DNA of 64,000 bases from Pisaster brevispinus. Its lineage: Eukaryota > Echinodermata > Asteroidea > Forcipulatida > Asteriidae. Within the stretch, counting starts at the first letter, position 1. Every line of letters begins with the position of its first letter. The notes under the pieces were generated by a model. That model was not told where the DNA came from and did no database searches. It worked only from the letters and a program-made list of their open reading frames with translations. A program made the translations under genes and the position numbers. Below are positions 23,801 through 35,803 of this stretch, one piece after another. Location: NCBI GenBank assembly GCA_023634235.1, contig JAMKCF010000002.1, forward strand, positions 3,373,001 to 3,437,000. Direction: 5' to 3'.

Positions 23801-26800
23801 AAAGGCTTCCTTGGCTGAAGATTCTGTATCAAAGTCGGCGTAGGCGTAACTGTATAAAAATGAGGCAAGCACCCAGTTAGTGTCTTCAAATTCAATCCAT
23901 TCTAACCCAAATAATCGTTTTATTATGGTGGGTGGTGTTTTTGTTTTTGTTTTTTTTTTTTTTCTTTGCAGGAACTGCTTAGATTTGTGTGTTTTCAGGG
24001 TTTGCCTTTTGAAGTAGCCAGCCAGCTGGACCACTTGGAGAGAATTTCGACTGGTCCCTCATGTGTTTTAATTGAAATTTGACCAGGGACCACTTTTTGG
24101 GGCTAGTGCTGATTTCAGGGATGTGATAGGCTGTTGCAAAAAAAAAACCTGAACTGTGAGTGCAAAGCGTGAAAGCTTTTGATTTAAAAGCCCTAATCTG
24201 CACTCTGGGGCATTCTATTTGGTTTAATCTTCATGTTTTTTATGGTCTTAATAAAAAATAATAAAATAAAAAACACTTTTTGGGGGGGAGGGTGGTACAA
24301 AAAAAACTGAATTTCCGGGTGAAAATGGAGAAATCACATCCCTGTGATTGATAGCAAGTTGTAAGTGATTTTTGGGGTTACCCTAAAGTGACTTACTCGG
24401 CCTTTCCAGTACCATCTCGTCTGTTTGGTCTCCTTACTTCCAGAGCTTCCATTAGCAGCTTGATATCCCCCTCGGATACGTCGTCAGTCAACCCCTTGAT
24501 GTACAAGGTTGTTGACGGCTGGGTGGGTCCTGTTCAAGTTCAAACAGACATCAGTGTTTGACGGGTGTTTTCTCAAATTTCATTCAATACTAAGTTAAAT
24601 CAGGGCAACATCTCAACTAAGGACCTTTTCAAAACCATTACCCCGACTTAGGATCTGGCTTTTTGCAACAGCTTCAAACAGACAGAAAGTACCTAAGCTG
24701 GACCCAAAGCCCAAAGCTTCAAAAAGGACCCCAGTTTTGTGTACAAAGTATTAGTATTTGCAGTGCTGTCGACATCTGCATCCTGCAATCAGGTAGATTT
24801 TGTTCAACAATAAGGGAGATATATATTCTTCAACATAATGAGACAAAGTTTCCATAATCAGGAGGATTTTCAAATTTGTTCATCAGTACATGGAAAAGAT
24901 TGATTTATTTTCAGGGAACTTTCTGCAGAATCAGGAAGAGTTGACAGCTCTGTATTTGTTAGTCAAATTGACAGCAGGGGCTAGAACCACAATTAGTTCA
25001 GTAAGATTAACAATAACAATACTTAATTGTAAACCGCAAAAACTACCTCAAAGCGACAGAGTCAAGTTATAAGCCTAAAACTAGTACACAGAACAGCGTG
25101 AGAAAACAAATCATAATACAATTGAAATACAAAAGGATATTAGTCTGCCCAATAAAGCACCAATTTCACAAAGAAAGAATGTTAAAATTGTGGGCGTAAT
25201 GAAAACTGAAACAGAGCACATGGATGGACTGTGGAAACGTTCAAAGAAAAAGGAGCAGGCAAGATACGATTTCAGTCAATATCTCACTGGTTTGCATGAA
25301 TTTGGAATCATACCTTCTTACTCTGCATTCTTATAATGGTAGGCCTACCAATCTGATTTAAGTTACAACATCAAACACTGCAGTTTTGCAGTTCTGCATG
25401 TACACAGTTCCTGCTGAGAGTGCCAAGGAATTTCTGTTTTAGTGTTGCTTACCTCTACCTCCACCTCCAGCAGAGGTTCTTCTCTGGTTATTGCTCTTGT
25501 CTCCAACGTAGTCCAAGATGACATTCCATCCATCGACCTCGGCACCCTGCATGCTAGACATTGCTTTTTCGACCTCAGACTCGTTTGAAAACTCTAGGTA
25601 TGCATAACTATATGAAATCAAAAAATAAATAAAATTGTAATTTCTTAACCAATTTGAAAATTCAAGGTGTGAATCATTTCAATTTAGTTACAACAATGAA
25701 GTGGATTTTTTATAAATATATTTGCACTGTATCTACCTCTAACTGGGCCCCATTTCATATCTTTGCTTACTACAAGCAAAAGAAAAAAAAGGATCTTACC
25801 GCAGAACAAAATCCAGCTTAAACAGGCTAGCATTTCACAGGCTAGCAAGGAAATTTTGTTTGTGCCTTGAAGCGCAGAGTTCCGCAGTAAGCAGAGCCAT
25901 GAAATTGGACCCTAGTATGAACTAGATCATTACCGTGAGTAAACAGGACTGCTGTTTACTTATTAGAACTTAACAAAATAATTTTGGATACAGCTGCAAC
26001 AGAAATGCAAACTGTAAACAGGGAAAGTTACAACACAAGTTCTCCATGCCCGAAGAAAAACTAAAACATGCATTACACATTCCATAAAATTTTGAATCCC
26101 TAATCTATCCCCGATTCAGAAGTAGCAAACTCCGTAGTACATGGTATGGCAAGCCTATAAAAAAAATTTTTTTTTAAAGCTTGTCATTGACCCACACATA
26201 CCAGTATCTGTCAGAGACACAAGAAAGAACATTTAAAAGTAATGACCAATGTTTAATGACGCACCCTGCTGGTCTGCCGTCCCTGGTGGGCATTCGTACT
26301 TCATTGCAGTTGAACTTCTCTCTCAATGTATCCTCAGTGGTGTCGAAGCACAGTCCCTTCACAAACAGAGTTCTATTGTTGGAGTCGTTTCTGCCGCCTG
26401 CAATCAAAGAGGCGAGATGGAACGTGTCTCTTGTAAGTAAAATTGTCAAAGACCAGCCTTTACACTATCTTATTCTGTGAAATCATGGTTTTAGCAATAC
26501 ACAGATGAAATTAGAGTCATAATGCTCGCTTCTTACAAAGCACACAACTCCTAAGCTAGATCAAGGCGATTCACAACATTAGTCCTGTTCATCAGGCATA
26601 CATAAAACAGGGATGTGATAGGCTGTTGAAAAAGAAAAAACCTGAACTGTGAGCGCAAAGCATGAAAGCTTGCGATGGCGAAAACTTAAGAGCTCCAAGC
26701 CTACTTACATGCATTGATCCTTCGTTTTAAAAGCCCTAATCTGCACTCTGGGGCATTCTAATTGTTTTTAGCTGTTTCGCAGCAAAGCGCAGCGAAACAG

Positions 26801-29800
26801 CTCTTGTTTTCGTTAAAGTTTTTAGCTGTTTCGTAGCGCAGCGCAGCGAAACAGCTCTTGTTTTCGTTAAAGTTTTTTTTATTATTTTTTTTATTTGTCT
26901 GTTTCAGTAAAAAAGGCTATTGACATAACGCACGTTCGGTCAAAGCGGCTTTTTGCATAGTTCCTAAAGAGCAATTACAATGAAACTTTCAGTGATGAAA
27001 GGCATTGGTGCAATAAAGATCTCAAAACAATGAGGTCATGATGACATCATCACCTGTCACGTGACGTCATCTTAAAGGTTTCTATTTTAAATATTTGAAA
27101 ATCAGTAACAAATCAGCCACAAGAGACCGTAGGTTTTTGATTGCGGGATTGTATAGGGATAAATTAGGTCTTCATTTTATTCAGTGTGCGTGACCTCACA
27201 TGACCTCTACTTCCGGTTGAAACCGGAACTGCCTCGTTATTCAAAAGTGGAAATAGTTATGAAGTTGCTTTTAACTATGTTATTGTCTGGCAAGGGTGGG
27301 TAATTAAAAAAAAATACCGATGACGTCACAACACACAAGAGCGCCCTCTAGCGGCAGGTTGAAAACTGATCAAAATGGACTTTTTGAAGATGTGTGTGGT
27401 GAAGTTTTGTGTATTCACTTCAAAATTTACACACATGTTGATCGTCGAGCAGCCATCATATGTGTGAAATTTCAGATCGATGACGTCATCGGGGGTCACG
27501 TGACGCGGCATTAAAGGTGCCTTTTTTAATGTTGTATATATCTCCCCAAGTGTTAGTGCGATCATGTTGAAACTTGGTAGGTTGTTGGATATTGGCAAGT
27601 TCTTGTAAATTCTCAAATGACGTCATGATGACATCATCACATGATTTTTTATGATTTTTTGAAAAAGTTATGGCGAAACAGCTCGGCATTTGTGCACAAT
27701 TGCAATATGTCTAGTTTTCTTTATGTTTTTTTTATGGTCTTAGTTTTGTAAAAAAAAATATATATTACACAAATTGTTTTATTTATTTATTATTATTTTT
27801 TTTTTTGGGGGGGGGGGGGGGTTGTTAAAAAAAAACTGATTTCCGGTTACAAACAGAGAAATCACATCCCAGATTTAAGTTCATTCCTAAAACTTTCTCA
27901 TCTCCCAGAGGAGCATACAACATCAAGCTGCACAAGTTAGCACTAAGAGGTTAATCCAACACAATACTGTCATCTCAACCCTTGCAGGTTCCCATTTAAA
28001 CACCTGGGGTGATGAAAGCATTTTAAGGTCAAGTACCTGGCTGAAGGACACAAGTGTCATGTCAAAAAGTCATGAGCTTACTTGGTATTATTCAGCTATA
28101 CACAACTATAGAAGGCGACTGGAATGAGGTTATTGGAACAATATCTAATATTGGGTTATTTCTTAAAGAGAGGTCTTACCAGAGCTTTGGGGAGCATTTC
28201 TTGGGGTCTTCTCTCCCCTATCCTTTCCTCGTTCCAGACGGAGTGCATTCCCGTTCAGCTCCTGGTGATTCAACTCCATGGCCTGTTTGAACGCCTTGTT
28301 GGAGTGGACATCCACATAACCAAACCTGGGTGCAAAACAGAACCAAAGGGTCCATCAAATTATCGTGTTGCAAAAATGTAAGGACCATATCCAAATTGGC
28401 AGCTACAGCTTCGTCTATTGCTTAGGGTGCTGCAAAGAATGTCCTTTACTTCAATGCATGACAAAACGCAACCCAACCAAAGCCGCCAATTTGGACTTAG
28501 CATTATAGACATGGAACTTGTTAAAAAAAAGAGGAAAAGGCCAACAGTTTTACACATTTCTAATGCACTATACAAAGAGGACACCAACTGATCAGCTTAG
28601 CGGCTGCGTTCCTGATGTTTACCACGTCTTAACTGGACAGGCCTGTTCCTTCATTTCTACTTGAGGGTTTCTCTTTCCAAGTTCAGAGGGAGAAAGTGTT
28701 CAGCGATTATCAGACCAAATGCCTTCTACCAATCAGCAAAGTAACTGTCTGAATGGAACAGTAACTGTTAGTGATATGGTGAAAATGTCATCAGTTAATC
28801 ACCCAGTTCAGACAAAGCCCACACCGACCCTCTACATAGACTTCAAAAGTCTCATTCCACATTCCAAATTAAGCTTCAATTTACTTGTTCAATTACACAA
28901 GTCTATGGTCATGTTTCTTTTAATATGCCATGAGGACTCTGGTTATAACCGTACAGAGGTGGCTGTTGGGGGAATTAAGTAACTTTGATGGAAAGACACC
29001 AGTTTGCTTGCAAAGATCAGCTCAAATGATAGCAAAAAATCTTCAGAATTCGAGAATCCAACTTATTTAGAACACTTACGGTTTGTTTGGAATGACTCTT
29101 GCATTGAAGACCTCAACGCCTTTGGAGGTAAAGAATTCCTCGAGGTCTTCACCTGAAGTGCCACTGCCAATACCTCCGATAAAGATGGAAATGATCTCTG
29201 CAAAATCAACGGGTAAAACACTAATTACAAACCAGCAGCTACTCGTTATCCTTTCGGAACTAAAATCATATTATCCTTTCAAAACTCAAATCAAATAAAC
29301 TTGACTCGTTAAGAAATGTCATCAGTACAACATTTATAAAAAACAATACATTCTCGGTAAATTGCTTAGAATCCGAAAGTCTCAACATTGGACAAAGATG
29401 GAATTTTTAATAGTTGCTTTAAAATTAGTAAAAAGTACCAAGCAAAAATGTTTATAACTATTAAATGATAATCACAATTCATATGCCGAAAAATTAAGAG
29501 AAAGACACCGAGAAGCAAAACCAACACAATGCACACCACTGTTTACCAAATATAATCATTACAATAATCAACAATTGAGAGAAAACTTTTTCTTACCTGC
29601 TCCGACCTCCTCTACCTTTGGTTTCTTTGTCACCTTTGCGTCTCCACCAGCCTGTTTCTTCTTCTTCATGGGAGGAGCATCTTCATCTTCTGAGACAGAA
29701 AACAAGACAGGCATTAATCTATCTAATTATCACAACATAAACCTCTACCACGACTAAATTATTGGGTTAGATTTTAAAGAATTTGAAAGTTCCAGAAATT

Positions 29801-32800
29801 CTGAGAAATCATGTCGGACTGCAATTCAATATTCCAACCAGCAGTTGAAAGACCATTACGACCAGTGCTGAGAATGATTATGGATTACCACAGTGCCAAA
29901 AACAGCCAAGAAACTCTTCAACACGAGTTATGAAGGATCCCTACTGCACCAACATTTGCTAGGGTCAACAGTTCAACTTGCAATAGACAAACTGGTCAAC
30001 TAAGGAAAACTGTTGACAGTTGGTGGGTATATTTACCTTCCTCTTCTTCTTCATCACTATCTTCCTCATCGTCGTCGTCATCCTCCTCGTCATCATCATC
30101 CTCCTCTTCCTCTACCTCTGCCTTTTTAGCTGCTTTCTTAGCTTTTTTAGCCTTTATAAAAAGTGATAACAATTAGTTAAAGGATGTTCTACTATTTGAC
30201 TTAAAAAAATAAATAAAATTGGTTTGATGAATTATCAGGCATGGAATTCCATGGAGGCCTGTGGCCTGGTCTTGGCGTCTTTCAAAATATTCCCCATGTG
30301 CAAACTAGCGTATCGGTCATACAGGCGTTTAAGATTTTCCACTTGAAGTGCCATTAACAAAATAAGATGACCTTGCACTTTCAAAGAAGAAATCCCAGGC
30401 GTGTAGCATCTAAGACCTACCGGTGCTTCCTCCTCTTCCTCATCGCTGTCGTCTTCATCATCATCATCATCATCATCGCTGTCATCTTCATCATCTTCGT
30501 CTTCATCAATTTCTACTTGTTTAGGTGCTGCTTTGGCTCCCTTCTTGACAGGCGGCTCTTCTTCCTCCTCCTCATCGCTGTCTTCCTCTTCTTCATCACT
30601 GTCTTCCTCATCGTCATCATCTTCTTCTGGTGCAGCTGCCTTGGTTGCTTTCTGTGGGGCTACCTCTTCCTCTTCCTCACTATCATCCTCATCACTATCA
30701 TCCTCATCACTATCTTCTTCAACCTCAACCTGCAAAAATTGAAGGAATTGTTTTACATAAAAGTGCGCATAGATAAAAGGACTGATGCAATAGCCAGCCA
30801 GGTGCATGAGGTGATTGCCTGAGTGATGTATCAGAGTTGATGTCCGATATGAATTTACTAATAACAGCGTTTCAACTCCGAAAAGACTGTTGGTCCAAGT
30901 TGCCTCATCAATTTTTTTTTCAAACTTGCATGTCCTAATGCCCACTGCAAAATAAAATTCCAGCGTCTTTACAAATACCAATTTCCCAATCGCCAAAGAA
31001 ACTGCAAGATCAACCCCCCCTCGAAATCCTCAACTTGGCCCAAAGCAGACAATTGCCGAATGTAGGCCTAATTATCACCTCGCAAGGCATATCAAAGTCT
31101 GAACATTTTGATGGGTGAAAAGTGGGCCAAGGGTGGCGAGGGTTAATCAGACATGAGTTGATGTTTGGTCCTTGGAAAAAAAAAGGAGGAACATTCCATC
31201 AAGTTAGCGCCAACATATACATGTATGGTGTAGACTTTTGAGGCCTCGTTATTGACAGTTTTTTTGGTTTTCACCAATGGGCAAAAAAAAAAGGTAGGAA
31301 GATATCACGCCTGGTTAATGAATGAAAATATTGACAACTTACCTTTGGTGGTGCTTTCTTAGTCTGCTTTGCTGGGGTCTTTTTAGCAGGAGTCTGTTTG
31401 GCAGGAGTCTTCTTGGCAGGGGTCTTCTTAGTGGCCTTGACCTGTGGGACAACTTCCATTGGTTCCTCCTCCTCACTGCTCTCCTCTTCCTCAGGTTCCT
31501 GTTTCCATAAGATACAAATCAAACAATTAAATACTTGAAAGACCTCAGCTTGTGCCAAAATGTCCCAAGACTGAAGCAAGATCTGACAAACTTCCACTCA
31601 ATTAAAAACGCCAACGTTAAGGTCATGTCGTGATTTGCCAATTTGTGTGTTACCAAAGTACCTACAGTGGACTCTAGTGCAATAGAACTTCCTGTGGCCA
31701 AAGTCCTAATATGAAAAGGTTATTATGTGACATGGACCCTACCGTGGGTTACCTCCTAACAATTATAGTGCCTCTCAAAAGAAAAATTCTTGGATACGTT
31801 TCTTACCTGCTTCTTCGCAGGCTTCACCTTGGCTTCTTTCTTGCCCTTCTTGGCACTGCTGTTAAGGAGAACAAAAACTTCAATTAACTTTTACAAATCA
31901 ATTAATTCTGTCAAGTGTTCAAGATGAGTTTTTTTTATCATTATACATTCAACTTCATTTAACTTTTTAAAAAATCAATTAATTCTGTCAAGTGTTTAAG
32001 ACGAGTTTTTGGACACTATACATTCAGACCATGGAGTAAAGGCAAATCTGCCAATATTTTCATCTTACAATCAGGGAGATTTTGTACAATAGAGAGATTT
32101 TCAAATTTGTTCACCAGAACATTCTGGAAACAGTCTGCAAAATCTGGGAGAATTGGCAGCTTTGTAAAAAGGATTTGTACTGGCACATTTCAAGGGAACC
32201 CAAGGCAATGACATGGGGCATGGACGCAATCATCTCCAAAGCCTTGGCAATGTATCAGAGATGGAAACTTTATGTCAAGTTTGAAACGAAAGAAGAATTT
32301 TCCTTTAAAAAATTAAACAGTCGTCCCAGTACAAGAATGATCATTGACCCAATAGGGCCTTAGGCCTGGGCGACTATTAAGACTATTAAGTGTAGAAGTC
32401 TCGACTATTGACGGCCGTGTCTAGACACAACCGTTGCTTTTCAACTACCTGGTTAACCAGGTCGCTTCTTCTACTGAAAAGATAGTTTTGACTAGTGCTT
32501 AAGTCACAAAAAAACTTGAACCCCGACTAGTCAGGTAGTGAATTTCACCAGAACCCAGTCCCAATTGCCATTGATATTTTCATCTACAATGGCGTCCACT
32601 GCAATGCATATTCCACATTTCATTTGAAAATAGTCATAACTAGTGTAGAAGTTGGTACTGACTTAAGCGCGACTAGTCAGGTAGGTAGTTGAGATTTCAC
32701 TACTCGCCCAGGCCTATTGACCATACATGAGGCAAACTATTCAATGTCTGCAATTTTCCCATTATGATTAATGATGTTAAAGAGAAAATCTTACTTTTGT

Positions 32801-35667
32801 TGTGCAACTTGGACCTTGCCCTGTCAAAGATAAACAACAAAAGAAAAAAATATTCCATCAAACTCTAGATTCGAACTCAAAACCATTATTTGCATATTAA
32901 CAATAAATGTTCTTTGTGTATCAGAACACAGAGTGTGATTTTCTTTAAATTACTTGAAACACAAGACAATTTATGATCACAATTTTACTTTTATTCCGTT
33001 TATATTATGCACGCTAAAAAATGATGAGCAAATACACCTCGCATTTCATCATTTTTATACATTTTGGGAATGTCACTACCTTTAAATACTCGTTTCTCAC
33101 AAAATTTAATAAAATATTTAAAGGTTATACTTAACACCGAAAATTCATTATTAGTAAGCGCAACGGTTGTTATACATTAACCCTCTCAGCCCCCAAGTTG
33201 TTTGACATAATCAGCCACTGGAGCCCACATTGTTAGACTACTTTCACATGACATATTCTTACACAACATGAAGCTTGTTTGTGCTCAAAGTTTGATTTTA
33301 CAAACAGTATTTTTAACCTTGGAAGACTTCTTTTTAGATCAAAATTAGTAATACAACGGTCTTAATTTCTTTTCATATTATTCAAAAGTCATTGAAATCA
33401 GCCAATAAATGTCCAAGTTGTTGGTCTTTGTTTCCTGTAAACCCCAAACACTTGTATGCATACTACCTAAACAAAACAGCTTTTTAACAAAAAGCTTTTG
33501 TGCTCAAGCTTTAGTGCTTTTTGTGTTATTCTTGGGCAACCTAAGTCGCCATTGGGGCTGAAAGGGTTAACGAAAATCATTTTATTGGGAGATTTTGTTC
33601 TTTATACCAAGAATCCTCAAATTGCATTAATTTGTAAGGTCCATATATCCAACAAGCTGTTTCGAAATATGATGGCACATTAAAATGTTATTATTTGGTT
33701 TGGGTTAATGGGTCTGTATTTAAATACACCCAAACTAAACAGTGCATTCATATTGTAAAGTGTTCACCATAACTTAAAAAGGCCAATTCAATACTCAACA
33801 GATTTGGTATGCCTTATTCAAAGCTAGATTGTACTAAAAACCTCTCGATTGATCACAATGCATTTAAATATGGTTCAGGGTTCGACTTCACCTAGGGCTC
33901 AGATTGATATTAAGAGAGTTGCATTCGATTGTTCACTGTTGGCATAGTGATTTCCTTTAGGAGTATTTGATTGGTAATTGGCAACTCGTCTGTAGTTCAA
34001 TCTTAGAGTTTAGTGACGTCGACCCCTGAACGCTAAACTCAACATTCTGTTCACAATGTACATTTGCCAATCACTTACACCACGATCAAGCTTTCCCCTG
34101 ACCAAGCCATGACTACGTCGTCAGGAACACAGGGTACCAGTCGATATATGATGTCAGCAACTCACGACAGAAGCAACCACCACTGGTAACCGGTAGCACT
34201 CAAGTGTGATTCTATGCACCTCGTTTTATAGCCAAATAACTTGGTCATCTGAGAGGCCATTGTGATTGATAGTATTTGGTACAGATATCACTAAAAATAT
34301 TGCAAGTTTTGTGTTCAAAAGACCAAATTCGCATTTCTTAAAAAAAAATTCACGTTAGAATTTCTTCAGTTGATTTACAGCAACAGCACTTTCAGTGTCA
34401 GGTCAAAAAGTTCATGCAATGGAAAATTAAAAGTCTGCACTTTTTCGTAAACCTAGTTTCTGGTTCTTAACTTTTAAAATAAAAACATCAAATGAAGCGT
34501 TCATTTCTAATCCAAGTGATTTTAAAATGTGCAAATGAAAAAGCATGTGCCCAAGTCAAATTCAGAATTGTCCTTTTTTGTTTTATTCTGATTTTTGCAA
34601 AGCAACTAAACTTGCAACATGTCTGGTGGTCTGTACCAAAGTTTAAAGAATAAACATTTTTGAGGTGCTGATGGTGTGTGCAGCAAAATTTTATGAGTAA
34701 TTCAAAATACCACAAGATGGGTACAATACTGATTAATTTATAGCCTCTTTCACGAACACGTTTTGTTCTCTGGAATCGGAACAGCCCAACCTCGGTTTTC
34801 GCACATCTTTATTTTTATTCGCATACTCTCCGCACAAAATTGTGGGAATCGTAATCCGCCCAACAGTTTTTATTCGTCTCCGGACCACTGGTTTTTTTTC
34901 CGCACATCCATACTTTGAATTTCCTCCGCACAACAGTTTGGAATATCGACGCACTACCACAGTTTTTTCGAAGGTACCGCACAACATTGTTTCAACTTAA
35001 AATCTTCTCAACAGTTTTAGTCATAATCATAGGGACTTCACTTTATTAGTTAGTACAAATAAATTCTACATGATCTTTAACCAAAAAGCATGAACAAAAC
35101 TTTGCAGATTTTTCTTCTTAAAAAAAAAAATTAATCAAGTACAGTAGTTGAACTGAAGCAGAAAAAAACCCATGAGAAATAAAAAGAAAATAATGGATTT
35201 ATACTAAAAAAACAAAGAAACTTTAACTAGCTTCATTGTGCCAAGTTTATTAATAAATTTATCAGCCATGTTTCAGTGGGCAAAGTGCCCACATTTCTTT
35301 TTCAATTTTGTTTTAAAACCATGTAAATTTCACTTTCTTAAATCATAAATAATTTCGTTGCATAAATAACAAAACAGAAGAACTTATTCAGTTTGTATCA
35401 ACGAAAATATTTCAAGTTATTGAGAAAACTTGATAAATTGTTCGGACCACGTGGAAAACTTAACGCGCACGTGGCAGGTGGAACGGCTTCCCCACCATCA
35501 CCACGTGTGAAGCCCCTCTCGCCTCGTTTCGGTCGGTGGACCAGTTGGAAATGAAATCAACTACGAATTACTTTTTTCACATGGTGGGCAAAATCTCATG
35601 AAAACTGCTTATAAAACTCTCCACCGTCAATACTTACCTTGGACTTCTTAGACTGTTTCACTGCCAT
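20884..35667 (-). CDS. NCL: Nucleolin, 17 coding exons
   Basis: Exons in transcript order: 35638-35667, 32795-32820, 31807-31858, 31343-31498, 30421-30729, 30037-30151, 29597-29689, 29080-29197, 28180-28325, 26265-26397, 25453-25607, 24397-24529, 23716-23849, 23162-23294, 22555-22688, 21309-21470, 20884-20921. All join in frame to 688 residues (vertebrate nucleolin is about 710). The N-terminus MAVKQSKKSK is basic; residues 55-80 carry TPAKK/TPAKQ repeats; residues 89-230 are long Asp/Glu/Ser tracts. RRM1 (~262-348, IFIGGI and FGYVDV), RRM2 (~349-444, LFVKGL and GYAYLEF), RRM3 (~445-533, LYIKGL and YAYADF) and RRM4 (~534-622, LYIRGM and FAYAEY) follow. Each RRM is split by a phase-2 intron just before RNP1. 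A GGFRGGRGGGGR-rich RGG domain (623-677) and a QGKRTTFD tail match the KKTKFE-type vertebrate end. Nucleolin is a nucleolar RNA/histone-binding protein in rRNA transcription and pre-rRNA processing. The identification is secure. Confidence 0.97.
22170..22460. repeat. Minisatellite in nucleolin intron 15, reverse of the SDHB intron repeat
   Basis: Two to three degenerate ~100-125-bp units carrying GTCAACCCT, TGGTTTTGAATGAT, GCCAGCAATACTATCATGTG and similar words. These are the reverse complement of the units in SDHB intron 6 (AGGGTTGAC, TGTTGGCTGGCACAGTG), so one family sits in introns of two genes in opposite orientation. Confidence 0.6.
23350..23570 (+). mobile_element. Dispersed repeat with AATAAT start and GGGAGATTGTTCCATA core
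   Basis: Lies in nucleolin intron 13. It reads from ATTATTATGATAATAATCAT through CATTTCACAAAGGTTTCTGAGC to GAGGGAGATTGTTCCATAAAG. The same core recurs at 16895-16925 (GGGAGATTATTCCAAAG), directly upstream of SLC46-like exon 5. It is probably a SINE or LINE-tail family; the class is not certain. Confidence 0.45.
24116..24344. mobile_element. MITE with CAGGGATGTGAT ends, copy B
   Basis: A 229-bp element in nucleolin intron 12. It starts CAGGGATGTGAT (24116-24127) and ends with the exact inverse ATCACATCCCTG (24333-24344). The interior has CCTGAACTGTGAGTGCAAAG and CTCTGGGGCATTCTATTTGG, plus a G-rich run. This intact copy allows the nested insertion in copy C to be recognised. No clean target duplication was found. 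Confidence 0.7.
25745..25912. mobile_element. MITE with GGGCCCNATTTCATA ends, copy 1
   Basis: A 168-bp element in nucleolin intron 10. Left end GGGCCCCATTTCATA, right end CCATGAAATTGGACCC. The arms also share an inverted GCTTAC...GTAAGC word. A second copy lies at 39214-39405 in ZMYND12 intron 4. Confidence 0.55.
26608..27872. mobile_element. MITE with CAGGGATGTGAT ends, copy C, split by a nested element
   Basis: Starts CAGGGATGTGAT at 26608 and ends AATCACATCCCAG at about 27872, in nucleolin intron 9. Compared with copy B, the text CTCTGGGGCATTCTA...TTTATGGTCTTA is interrupted from about 26767 to 27714 by unrelated sequence, so this copy was itself a target for another transposon. Confidence 0.7.
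26767..27714. mobile_element. Nested element bounded by AGCTGTTTCG / CGAAACAGCT words
   Basis: About 950 bp inserted in the MITE at 26608. It begins with two tandem ~54-bp units, each a hairpin AGCTGTTTCG...CGAAACAGCT followed by CTTGTTTTCGTTAAAG. Near the right edge is GGCGAAACAGCT, then a TTGTGCACAA hairpin and CTAG at the junction. The hairpin plus CTAG end resembles a Helitron 3' terminus, but no TC start is seen, so the class is open. It holds four TGACGTCA palindromes (27062, 27321, 27481, 27619). Confidence 0.45.
27970..28065 (-). mobile_element. SINE body fragment in nucleolin intron 9
   Basis: Reverse-strand phrases GACACTTGTGTCCTT, AAATGGGAACCTGCAAGGGT and a degraded GCACTTAACC block match the SINE bodies at 56260-56350 and 63360-63530. 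It lacks the tRNA-like head. Confidence 0.5.
32361..32716. mobile_element. MITE with TAGGCCTGGGCGA ends
   Basis: A 356-bp element in nucleolin intron 2. Left end TAGGCCTGGGCGACTATTAA; right end CACTACTCGCCCAGGCCTA. The body is rich in GACTAGTC-type words. No reliable target duplication was seen; the TAGG start would fit a hAT-like origin. Confidence 0.6.
33181..33566. mobile_element. piggyBac/Kolobok-like MITE flanked by TTAA
   Basis: A 386-bp element in nucleolin intron 1. TTAA at 33177-33180 and 33567-33570 flank inverted ends CCCTCTCAGCCCCCAAG and (in reverse) CCCTTTCAGCCCCAATGG. The TTAA duplication with CCCT ends is characteristic of piggyBac-type elements, with Kolobok as the alternative. 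No transposase inside. Confidence 0.7.
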
Positions 35668-35803
35668 TTTTGTTTTATAAGATGTCTTGTTACTACAAAA
35701 TCGTCAGCACGTTTTAGCAAGAGGGTTCAGCTACACGTCTTTCCTCAGGTGTGGTTCGAAGTGTAAAGGCCCACTGATGTGCTGAGGACTTATCACGCAC
35801 GTG
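35448..35803. promoter_or_regulatory. Four CACGTG E-boxes around the nucleolin first exon
   Basis: Exact CACGTG at 35448-35453, 35468-35473 and 35502-35507, all within 190 bp downstream of exon 1 in intron 1, and at 35798-35803, about 130 bp upstream of the start codon. These are the sites bound by Myc/Max-type bHLH-ZIP factors. Mammalian NCL is an established Myc target with E-boxes in intron 1. A TOP-like pyrimidine run CCCTCTTGC (minus strand, about 35717-35726) lies upstream of the ATG. Confidence 0.65.

Noticed and set aside
30367..30822. Plus-strand hydrophobic and Ser-rich frames at 30.4-30.8 kb
   Set aside because: Antisense of the Asp/Glu-rich nucleolin exon 5, not membrane proteins.
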